Source: a bacterium (GTDB lineage Bacteria > AUK180). From it: 64,000 nt of DNA. Position numbers and translations under genes: made by a program. Below the pieces are notes generated by a model, which was not told the origin of the DNA, made no database searches, and saw only the letters and a program-made list of their open reading frames with translations. Below, piece after piece: positions 27,523-35,280 of this stretch. Where the stretch lies: the NCBI GenBank assembly GCA_023144005.1, contig JAGLGN010000023.1, positions 53,191-117,190 of the forward strand. Direction: 5' to 3'. Every line of letters begins with the position of its first letter. The stretch's first letter is position 1.

Positions 27523-28893
27523 ATGTGGAAAAGGCGCCTGGAACTGACTAAACTCAAGGAAAAAGAGACATTGCTCTTTAGCAAAAAGGGTAATATGAAA
27601 ACGAGAGCCGCACTCTTATATCCGGACTCCTACTACTCCGGCATCTCTTATCTCGGGTTTCAGCAGGTTTACAGGTACCTTAATGAAGAGGGCATAGCCG
27701 ATACCGACAGGTATTTCTGGGAGAATGAAGATGACATGATCACAATGGACGGCTTCATGAATCTCAGCGATTTTCCTATTCTGCTTCTCTCTCTGCCCTA
27801 TGCGAGCTATATGGATGGAGCGGTCGAACTCTTGAAGAAGGCCTCCATCACTTTAAATAAAAATGCGCGTCGAATGAACCCCGTAATTGTTGCCGGGGGG
27901 CCGGGATTGTGGTTAAATCCCTATCCCCTCGGTAACGTCATTGACCTTTTTGTATTCGGCGATATAGAAAATAAACTGGAGCCATTCTTTGACGACCCAA
28001 TCGGTTTTATTAAAAAGATCGATTCAGGCGAATTGAAGATACCCGGGCTTCTGACACGCCTTCCGGAGAAGAGAGAACATCTCTTAAAGGAGATCACATA
28101 CACATCAATAGATTCCCCTCCTCCCCATTCCGCGATACTGACGGAAGAATCATTTTTCGCGAATATGTTCCTGGTGGAATTGGGAAAGGGCTGCGTGAAC
28201 AACTGCTCCTTTTGTACCGTCCCGCGCATCTATCATCAGCGCATATTCCGAAAAACAAGTGAAATTATAAATACTATCGACTTCGGTTCGAAATACACAA
28301 AAAGAATAGGGTTGATATCTTCAATGGTGTTGGAGCATCCCGGTATTCAAGAAATACTGGAGCATTGCAAAAGCCGTGATCTCGAGGTTTCCACCTCTTC
28401 TCTTTCTGTCATGGGTATAAATGAGCCGCTGGCAAAATTGCTCAATGAAACCGGTAATAAGAGCATAACGCTGGCACTGGAATCACTATGTGAAAAAGCA
28501 AGGATCAAGGCAGGTAAACCCTTTACCGATGAGGATTTTCTGGCTAAATTGGAAATAGTTCTCAATTCCGGAATAAAGAAAATAAAGATCTACCTTATAC
28601 TCGGCTTGCCGGGCGATAAGGAAGATGCTGACAGGCAGGACAAATTATGGAGCGATATGCTGAAACTCGCGAAAAGCCGGGGCGGAAGATTCCACTTCAG
28701 CGTAAATCCTCTTATACCGATGCCGTTTACGCCGATGGAAAAACTTAGGATGATGAATAAAAATGAAATAAAAAAGGCATACAAGGCATTCAAAACAAGG
28801 TTCAGCGGTGCCGATATTCGTTTTGAATCTGTTAACGATGCCATAAGGGGCCATAGACTGGCCTTCTCCAGGGAGGATCTTCTTGAAAATTAA
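27523..28893 (+). CDS. B12-binding-type radical SAM protein
   Basis: This 456-aa protein has an N-terminal cobalamin-binding-like fold (VIVAGGPGLWLNPYPLGNVIDLFVFGD, about 122-147, as in class B enzymes). A radical SAM barrel follows with the cluster motif C224-VNN-C228-SF-C231. Class B enzymes often methylate unactivated carbons, but the substrate cannot be read from the sequence. It begins 1 nt after ftsZ, so it rides on the dcw transcript, an unusual neighbour. A further start at 27595 (MKTRAALLYPDSYY) also fits the domain boundary. The upstream ATG is kept for its coupling to ftsZ. Confidence 0.8.
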   Translation: MWKRRLELTKLKEKETLLFSKKGNMKTRAALLYPDSYYSGISYLGFQQVYRYLNEEGIADTDRYFWENEDDMITMDGFMNLSDFPILLLSLPYASYMDGAVELLKKASITLNKNARRMNPVIVAGGPGLWLNPYPLGNVIDLFVFGDIENKLEPFFDDPIGFIKKIDSGELKIPGLLTRLPEKREHLLKEITYTSIDSPPPHSAILTEESFFANMFLVELGKGCVNNCSFCTVPRIYHQRIFRKTSEIINTIDFGSKYTKRIGLISSMVLEHPGIQEILEHCKSRDLEVSTSSLSVMGINEPLAKLLNETGNKSITLALESLCEKARIKAGKPFTDEDFLAKLEIVLNSGIKKIKIYLILGLPGDKEDADRQDKLWSDMLKLAKSRGGRFHFSVNPLIPMPFTPMEKLRMMNKNEIKKAYKAFKTRFSGADIRFESVNDAIRGHRLAFSREDLLEN

Positions 28894-29719
28894 ATATTAT
28901 TTTATAGTATCAATGCTATTGTCACTGCTCATTTTTGCAGATTCGGGTATTTTTATTACAGGCGGGGTACCGATAATCACGGCGGGTATGGGCGGCGAGA
29001 ACTTCAATCCGTCATACTCCATTTCCATGAAGGGCTTGAAATTCAGCGCGACCTCTGATTTCAACTCAGAGGAAAGGCATCAGATAGATCTTTCATTATC
29101 ATTGCAGAATACCGCTTCGGTATTTACGATCAAATACGAAGACCGCCTGACATCCCGTAAAGTCCTTCGATTCCAATGGGCGGTGCCGCTTTCAGAAACA
29201 ATGATAGTCGGCCTTGGTGCCAGGAATTATTTCTCGGATAAGAACGCATTTACATTTGATGCCGGCTTTTTAATGGAGAGGGACTGGTATGCCTACGGGG
29301 TCGCGGTTCTGAATATCGGAGGCCTGGGAGTCTCAAAGAACTTTGCGCAGGATTTTATCAAAGGAATATTTCCCTTTATAAATGATCCCGCGCTGAATTA
29401 TTTTGATGCTGATGACAATCGCTTAAAACAGGGGCTTATGACGCATTTTATGGTTAACAATGAAAAATATTACCTTGGAATGCAGGTCAATAATTATGTT
29501 TCCTCAATTGAAGACCTGAAAGAATTCGGCTGGGGGAATATCAAATGGGGAGTTATATACAAGCTTCCTGATGGGAGTTATTTAGGTTTCGGTCAGAATT
29601 CTCATTTCAATTCCGCCGGAGCTGGTTTCGTACTCAAAAAACTTCATCTGGATTATGCCTTTCTCTGGCTGGGAAAGAGTTTCACATATCATATGATCAC
29701 TATGTCTGTATCTCTTTAA
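28883..29719 (+). CDS. Secreted, beta-rich envelope protein (possible outer-membrane barrel)
   Basis: This 278-aa protein has a classical signal peptide (MKIKYYFIVSMLLSLLIFADS, cleavage near 20-22). The mature part has alternating polar/hydrophobic strands with many aromatic residues (WAVPLSETMIVGLGARNYF, YLGMQVNNYVSS). It ends HMITMSVSL, a strand-like terminus, though it lacks the usual final Phe. This pattern fits a small outer-membrane beta-barrel. The start is TTG at 28883 with AGGGAGGA just upstream, overlapping the radical SAM gene by 11 nt. No family is recognised. Confidence 0.55.
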   Translation: MKIKYYFIVSMLLSLLIFADSGIFITGGVPIITAGMGGENFNPSYSISMKGLKFSATSDFNSEERHQIDLSLSLQNTASVFTIKYEDRLTSRKVLRFQWAVPLSETMIVGLGARNYFSDKNAFTFDAGFLMERDWYAYGVAVLNIGGLGVSKNFAQDFIKGIFPFINDPALNYFDADDNRLKQGLMTHFMVNNEKYYLGMQVNNYVSSIEDLKEFGWGNIKWGVIYKLPDGSYLGFGQNSHFNSAGAGFVLKKLHLDYAFLWLGKSFTYHMITMSVSL

Positions 29720-29722
29720 TAA

Positions 29723-29908
29723 TTAGGGACGGTGCTTTAATTCTTTAGTTTTTACCATGGCATTGTTTCAAATATGCATACACTTACTTGAGTTACCTCA
29801 ACAATATTAAAAATTGTACACATTCTGGAAATATATATTTCCCGCATTGTTGGAGAATTTGAGCTCTCACAAATTTGGAAAACTAAAGAATTAAAGCACC
29901 GTCCCTAA
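29723..29908. repeat. 186-bp element bounded by a perfect 30-bp inverted repeat (REP pair)
   Basis: The left arm (29723-29752) begins TTAGGGACGGTGCTTTAATT. The right arm (29879-29908) is its exact reverse complement. The 126-bp interior shows no gene. The GGGACGG head links it to the REP-like units near 5449 and at 6855. Paired inverted REPs of this kind are BIME-like, non-autonomous units. It lies exactly at the boundary between the housekeeping cluster and the AT-rich defence island. Confidence 0.7.
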
Positions 29909-30034
29909 CATATAGCGTTCATGTCAGTAATTATGAGGATAAGAGGGAGGGATTTGAGAGGAGATGGAATAAATTCAGAGAGAAGTTTCAAAAAGTTAAG
30001 TATTTTCATTATTCCTTCTTAGCACAATATTCTT

Positions 30035-32116
30035 CTATCCAACTTTTTTGAACTCTGCATTGTCGCATGAAGGGCAAGGTGGTAAGGTGTCAGTGTTATT
30101 ATCCATTACCACAATTCGCCCGCATTTGGAACATTTGTACCTACCTTTTCCTGGGTTTTTTCCTGCTGAGAAAAACATACTTAATATTTCTCTTACTTTC
30201 TTTCTAACTTTAAAATTTTTATCATTTATTGATATATGAAGATATTTTAATGCTTTCTCTGTTTCTATTTCTCCTAATGCCTCAACACATGCAAGTTTTA
30301 TTTTTACAAACTCTTCATACAAATGAGGAATAATATAAATGATACCTAGTTCGTTGCCTATATTTCCAAGAATTTTTATTGCTGCAATCCTTTCGGGAAT
30401 AAACTCCTTTCTTAACAACATCTGTATAAAAGAAACAATATTTTCAAAATTTATCTTGCCGAGTGCCGAAGCGGCAGACATACGAACATAATCATTATCA
30501 TCTTTTAACGCTTCAATAAGATAAGGTATTGCCTTGTCAGCGCCGATTTTACCGAGTGCCGAAGCGGCATAAATACGAACATCGCCATTTTCATCTTTTA
30601 ATGCTTCAATAAGATAAGGGATTGCCTCTTCCGATCCGATTATACCGAGTGCCGAAGCGGCAGAACTACGAACATCATTATTTTCATCTTTTAACGTTTC
30701 AATAAGATAAGGGATTGCCTCTTCCGATCCGATTATACCGAGTGCCGAAGCGGCAGAACTACGAACATCGCCATTTTCATCTTTTAATGCTTCAATAAGA
30801 TAAGGTATTGTCTCTTCCGATCCGATTATACCGAGTGCCGAAGCAGCAGAGCTACGAACATAATTACTATCATCTTTTAACGTTTCAATAAGATAAGGTA
30901 TTGCCTCTTCCGATCCGATTATACTGAGTGCCGAAGCGGCAGACATACGAACATAATTATTATCATCTTTTAACGCTTCAATAAGATAAGGTACCGCATT
31001 TTCAGTGCCGATTTCACCGAGTGCCGAAGCGGCAGACATACGAACAGAATCATTATCATTTTTTAACGCTTTAATAAGATAAAGTACTGTCTTTTCCGAG
31101 TTGATTCTACCGAGTGCCGAAGCGGCATACTTACGAACATCATAATCTTCATCTTTTAATGCTTCAATAAGATAAGGCACTGCCTTTTCAGCGCCGATTT
31201 CACCGAGTGCCGAAGCGGCAGACATACGAACATAATTATTATCATCTTTTAACGCTTCAATAAGATAAGGTACTGCCTTTCCAGCGCCGATTTTACCGAG
31301 TGCCGAAGCGGCAGACATACGAACAGAATCATTATCATCTTTTAACGTTTCAATAAGATAAGGTACTGCCTTTTCAGCGCCGATTTCACCGAGTGCCGAA
31401 GCGGCAGAACTACGAACATAATCCTTATCATCTTTTAACGCTTTAATAAGATAAGGTACTGCCTTTTCAGCGCCGATTTCACCGAGTGCCGAAGCGGCAG
31501 AACTGAGAACAACATCCTTTCCATCTTCTAACGCTTCAATAAGATCAAGAACCGCCTTTTCAGCGCTGATTTCACCGAGTGCCGAAGCGGCAGAACTACG
31601 AACAAAATCATTTCCATCTTTTAGCGCTTTAATAAGATAAGGTACTGCCTTTTTAGCGCCGATTTCACCGAGTGCCGAAGCGGCAGAACTACGAACAAAA
31701 TCATTTCCATCTTTTAGTGCTTTAATAAGATAAGGTACTGCCTTTTTAGCGCCGATTTCACCGAGTGCCGAAGCGGCAGAATTACGAACATCACTATATT
31801 CTTTGTTATTGTTCAAAAGATCGATTAAATACTTTGTATACATTTTTTGAATTTCTCGTGTAAATCCCTTGAAAGTATCAATTGCATTTAATTTATCTGA
31901 TTTACTTTTTCCTTGAATAAATCTTAAAAAGCGTTCTTCTTCCGAAGTAACGTTGTCCTTCTCAATTAATGGGCTTAAAAGATCAAAATATATGCCAATT
32001 CTGTTCTCATCCTTAAAAAACGGCGGCTTGGATAATAAATCTTCTAAAAATAAATCACTTTTTGTATATTCTTTAATTGTATCAATACTTTTAATTTTAT
32101 CATTATTATTTTTCAT
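30035..32116 (-). CDS. 15-unit HEAT-repeat protein with C-terminal zinc ribbon
   Basis: This 693-aa protein carries fifteen tandem 31-residue HEAT/PBS-lyase-type repeats with the core SAASALGEIGAEKAVPYLI. They occupy about residues 110-575, which is a 93-bp DNA period. Two further, more divergent units (…RIAAIKILGNIG…, …KLACVEALGEIE…) follow. The C-terminus is a zinc ribbon: CSKCG…(16)…CPSC. The N-terminal ~100 residues are helical and unique. Repeat pairs are almost identical, implying recent tandem duplication. It overlaps the upstream KAP NTPase gene by 11 nt, so the pair is one unit. HEAT superhelices usually mediate protein or nucleic-acid binding. Here it could be the sensor partner of the KAP ATPase; that is inference. 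Confidence 0.8.
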   Translation of the reverse strand: MKNNNDKIKSIDTIKEYTKSDLFLEDLLSKPPFFKDENRIGIYFDLLSPLIEKDNVTSEEERFLRFIQGKSKSDKLNAIDTFKGFTREIQKMYTKYLIDLLNNNKEYSDVRNSAASALGEIGAKKAVPYLIKALKDGNDFVRSSAASALGEIGAKKAVPYLIKALKDGNDFVRSSAASALGEISAEKAVLDLIEALEDGKDVVLSSAASALGEIGAEKAVPYLIKALKDDKDYVRSSAASALGEIGAEKAVPYLIETLKDDNDSVRMSAASALGKIGAGKAVPYLIEALKDDNNYVRMSAASALGEIGAEKAVPYLIEALKDEDYDVRKYAASALGRINSEKTVLYLIKALKNDNDSVRMSAASALGEIGTENAVPYLIEALKDDNNYVRMSAASALSIIGSEEAIPYLIETLKDDSNYVRSSAASALGIIGSEETIPYLIEALKDENGDVRSSAASALGIIGSEEAIPYLIETLKDENNDVRSSAASALGIIGSEEAIPYLIEALKDENGDVRIYAASALGKIGADKAIPYLIEALKDDNDYVRMSAASALGKINFENIVSFIQMLLRKEFIPERIAAIKILGNIGNELGIIYIIPHLYEEFVKIKLACVEALGEIETEKALKYLHISINDKNFKVRKKVREILSMFFSAGKNPGKGRYKCSKCGRIVVMDNNTDTLPPCPSCDNAEFKKVG

Positions 32117-33305
32117 TTTCTAAAACCCTTTCAATCTCGCCAAGATCCGCCGGTCTCTCACCCAGTTTTTCATATAATGCAGAATTTCTAAAATATATTA
32201 TAAGACATTTAATTAAAAGCTCGTTTTTTATTTTTCCATTTTTTATTTCCTCCTCAGCAATTCTATAATAGAGTAAATATGTATTCAAGAATAATTTAAT
32301 CCTACGAGGATTGTATTTCAATGCTTTAGCAATTATCAGTCTCCATTTTCCTAATATTACACTTAATTCCTTAGAAAGCCCATCAAAATAATTTTTTAAA
32401 TTTTCTTCTAATTTTATAGTGGGAAGATTGAATGGAACTTGGATAAATTTCTCAAGATATTCTTCCCCTCTAATAATTTTCTCTTCTTCTTCATTTGATG
32501 TAACTATTTCTTTATACTTGATTTCTAATCCTTTTTCAATTACTCTTTTATCAACCCCAATAACAAAAACACAATTTTTAACATACAAAAACAATTTTAT
32601 TTTTTCAAATATTATTATTACATTCTCAGGAGAACAGCGATCCAGATCGTCAATGAAAATTACTAATAATTTATTCTTTTGATTTCCTAGTATTTTATTA
32701 ATCGCCTTTTTAAATTTATCCTTAATTTTAATAAATTCACTTTTGTTTTCCAAATATTGATTCTTAAAATATTTTTCGGTTTTAAATATATCTTGAATTC
32801 CCATGGAACCGTTAGTCATTGTTTTTAAAAATAAATCACCTGAAAGCACTGCAATGGTATTAAAAAGCATTGTTGCTTTTTTCTTCTTTCTTATTTTTTT
32901 CTCGGCATTTTCATTCTTACCATATTTATTGTCAATTGTTTGCAATAAAGGTATTAATATTTCTTCCTCTTTTTCATATTGCCAGGCTTCAAAAAATACA
33001 GTTAATGTATTCCGCTCTTTCAAACTATTTTGAATTTGTTTCATTAAACTTGTTTTGCCACTTCCCCAATGCCCATGTATACCAATTGTAAAAGGTGTGT
33101 TTTTTACCGAGTTAAGTATTAAGTCAACAAGAATTTTAGAGTATTTATTAAAACCAAGTAAGTCATTCTCTACAGCTTCATCTGAAGCAAAACCAATATT
33201 ATCGGGAATTTCTATTTTCAATTTTTCTTCCGCATATTGTGGATGTAATGAATCATTATTACTAAAATAGACTTTTCTCTTTTTATCATCATTCGATTCT
33301 TTCAC
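32106..33305 (-). CDS. KAP-family P-loop NTPase
   Basis: This 399-aa protein matches the KAP NTPase pattern: Walker A in GIHGHWGSGKTS (75-86), FFEAWQYEKEEE (104-115, the conserved F-x-A-W-x-Y), Walker B in LLVIFIDDLDRCSPENV (213-229) and the post-Walker region VFVIGVDKRVIEKGL. KAP NTPases are often membrane-associated and many occur in phage-defence loci. A weakly hydrophobic stretch around 145-160 may be the position of the usual membrane insertion, which is poorly developed here. The start is GTG at 33303-33305 with no ribosome site. The promoter lies so close that the message may be leaderless. It is divergent from the restriction operon. Confidence 0.8.
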   Translation of the reverse strand: MKESNDDKKRKVYFSNNDSLHPQYAEEKLKIEIPDNIGFASDEAVENDLLGFNKYSKILVDLILNSVKNTPFTIGIHGHWGSGKTSLMKQIQNSLKERNTLTVFFEAWQYEKEEEILIPLLQTIDNKYGKNENAEKKIRKKKKATMLFNTIAVLSGDLFLKTMTNGSMGIQDIFKTEKYFKNQYLENKSEFIKIKDKFKKAINKILGNQKNKLLVIFIDDLDRCSPENVIIIFEKIKLFLYVKNCVFVIGVDKRVIEKGLEIKYKEIVTSNEEEEKIIRGEEYLEKFIQVPFNLPTIKLEENLKNYFDGLSKELSVILGKWRLIIAKALKYNPRRIKLFLNTYLLYYRIAEEEIKNGKIKNELLIKCLIIYFRNSALYEKLGERPADLGEIERVLENEK

Positions 33306-33311
33306 ATTAGA

Positions 33312-33340
33312 ATGTTACCACTTATTTTAAATATTTTCAA
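33312..33340 (-). promoter_or_regulatory. Promoter of the KAP-HEAT pair, probably giving a leaderless mRNA
   Basis: On the minus strand, TTGAAA (33335-33340) and TAACAT (33312-33317) are spaced by 17 bp. The -10 box ends 6 nt before the GTG start of the KAP gene. The expected transcription start is at or within 1-2 nt of that codon. Confidence 0.5.
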
Positions 33341-33475
33341 ATTACCAGCAGCGAAATTTGAAACCGACAAACCGCTAACCTGGCACTGTTTCACAGGACT
33401 TTTATGATAGTTAAAGGAATAGTTTCTAATTATATTTCCGCCATATGATAAGATCATATTTTATTTCACGATTTG

Positions 33476-33504
33476 TTGAGAAAATACATACAATATGGTA
33501 AAAT
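33476..33504 (+). promoter_or_regulatory. Promoter of the type III-like restriction operon
   Basis: TTGAGA (33476-33481) and TAAAAT (33499-33504) have 17-bp spacing. They lie about 28 nt upstream of the chosen mod start. The divergent KAP promoter lies 136 bp to the left, so both operons could share a regulator. No repeat or operator is obvious between them. Confidence 0.55.
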
Positions 33505-33531
33505 ACAACACAGATTATGAAGGATTTGCAG

Positions 33532-35280
33532 ATGGACGGGAAATCATTGGATATAACAGAAAATAGGTTAAAAAAATTACGAGAATATTTTCCAGAGGTA
33601 TTTACCGAAGGAAAGATTGATTGGGATAAACTGAAAGCCGCTCTTGGTGATGATATAGAATTCAAAGATGAGAGATATGTTCTGAACTGGGCAGGGAAAT
33701 CAGATGCTTTCAGAACTCTTCAGAGACAGACTGCCGCAACTCTTTCCCCCTGTAAAGAAGAATCGATCGATTTTGATGAAACTGAAAATATATTCATCGA
33801 GGGTGAAAATCTTGAAGTTCTGAAAATTCTTCAAAAATCCTATTACGGAAAAATCAAAATGATATATATTGATCCTCCATACAATACCGGAAATGACTTT
33901 GTTTACTCCGATAAATTCAAGGAAGACAGGAAAGAATATGAAAAGAGATCTGGGATCAAGAATGAAGAGGGATTATTGCAAAGAGAAGGCCTGATAAAAA
34001 ACACTAAGGACAAAGGTCATTATCACTCAAATTGGCTATCAATGATGTATCCTCGCTTGTTTCTTGCAAAGAATTTACTAGGAGATGATGGAGTGATCTT
34101 TGTTTCAATTGATTATAACGAAGAACATAATCTGAGATTAATAATGAATGAGATATTTGGGGAAGATAATTATAAAAACACTTTCTATGTTTCGCGAGTA
34201 AAAAAAAATATACAGGAAACAGAATTAGTTGTAAGAACCAATTTTGGCATCAATTCAATCATGTTTTATGGCAAATCCAAAAATTCTACCATCATTCCTC
34301 CGAAAAAAAAGCAGAAAAAAAAGGATCGATGGCACGCTTTTGATGCACCAGGTATTCGAGAGACAATGGAATATGAAATATTTGGATGGAAACCACCAAA
34401 TGGGCGCCACTGGATGTATGAGGAAAAAAGGGCAAAAGGTATGATTCGAGATGGAGTTTTAAGAAGAAATCCAAAAACGGGAAAACCTCAATACTTTCTA
34501 GAAGCCAATGAATATACACTTTTAGATACAAATTGGACTGATTTACAAGAATCGGATTCGACTTGGATTAATAATGGTGGAAAGAATATTTCACTTATTA
34601 GAAGAATGTTAGAGATGATAAATAATGAAGGAATTATTTTAGACTTCTTTTCCGGTTCTAGCACATCTGCTCATGCTGTTCTTGATTTGAACAGGGAAGA
34701 TGGAAAAAGTCGGAAATTCATCTGTGTTCAGATGCCTGAAGAAACAGACGAAAAATCGGAAGCATTTAAGGCAGGATACAATACCATTGCGGAAATTGGC
34801 AAAAACCGGATTCGTAGTGTAATTAAAAAGATCAAGAATGAACAGGAATCAAAGCTTGATATCAATGGAGATCATAATAAACAGGACTTGGGATTCAAGG
34901 TATTCAAATTGCGAAATTCAAATTTCAAAGCATGGCGTTCTGATATCCAATCAGAAGAGGAGTTAAATGAGCAGCTGAGAATACATCTTGAACCACTTGA
35001 TGAAAATGCTGAAACAGAAAATATCCTCTATGAGCTTCTTCTTAAATCAGGAATACCATTGACCGCAAAGATTGAAGAGAAAAACAATTATTACATTATT
35101 AATGATAATGAGCTGATATTGATTCTTGACAAAATTGATGAGAACATTATTGGGCGGGTTATTGAAATAAAACCTCAAAAGGTTATTACATTAGATCGAT
35201 TGTTTAACAACAACGATCAATATAAAACAAACGCAATGCTTCAGATGAAGGATGCAGGAATTGAGATAAAAATCATATGA
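33532..35280 (+). CDS. mod: Type III restriction-modification DNA adenine methyltransferase (Mod)
   Basis: This 582-aa beta-class N6-adenine methyltransferase has its catalytic motif D114-P-P-Y117 before the SAM motif DFFSGSS (371-377). The N-terminal stretch (LVLNWAGK…LQRQTAATLSP…EGENLEVLKILQKSYYGKIKMIYIDPPYNTG) is the classic type III Mod head. The variable region between the motifs (about 210-350) is the target recognition domain. The ATG at 33532 has AAGGA 8 nt upstream, whereas the in-frame ATG at 33517 has none. It overlaps the next gene in an ATGA junction. Mod methylates one strand of an asymmetric site and supplies recognition for Res, which here is encoded 3.7 kb further on rather than next door. 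Confidence 0.93.
   Translation: MDGKSLDITENRLKKLREYFPEVFTEGKIDWDKLKAALGDDIEFKDERYVLNWAGKSDAFRTLQRQTAATLSPCKEESIDFDETENIFIEGENLEVLKILQKSYYGKIKMIYIDPPYNTGNDFVYSDKFKEDRKEYEKRSGIKNEEGLLQREGLIKNTKDKGHYHSNWLSMMYPRLFLAKNLLGDDGVIFVSIDYNEEHNLRLIMNEIFGEDNYKNTFYVSRVKKNIQETELVVRTNFGINSIMFYGKSKNSTIIPPKKKQKKKDRWHAFDAPGIRETMEYEIFGWKPPNGRHWMYEEKRAKGMIRDGVLRRNPKTGKPQYFLEANEYTLLDTNWTDLQESDSTWINNGGKNISLIRRMLEMINNEGIILDFFSGSSTSAHAVLDLNREDGKSRKFICVQMPEETDEKSEAFKAGYNTIAEIGKNRIRSVIKKIKNEQESKLDINGDHNKQDLGFKVFKLRNSNFKAWRSDIQSEEELNEQLRIHLEPLDENAETENILYELLLKSGIPLTAKIEEKNNYYIINDNELILILDKIDENIIGRVIEIKPQKVITLDRLFNNNDQYKTNAMLQMKDAGIEIKII

Noticed and set aside
30440..31790. Regular 93-bp repeats that could suggest a CRISPR array
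   Set aside because: The repeats are in-frame HEAT units inside one ORF without unique spacers. No CRISPR array or cas gene was seen in the window.
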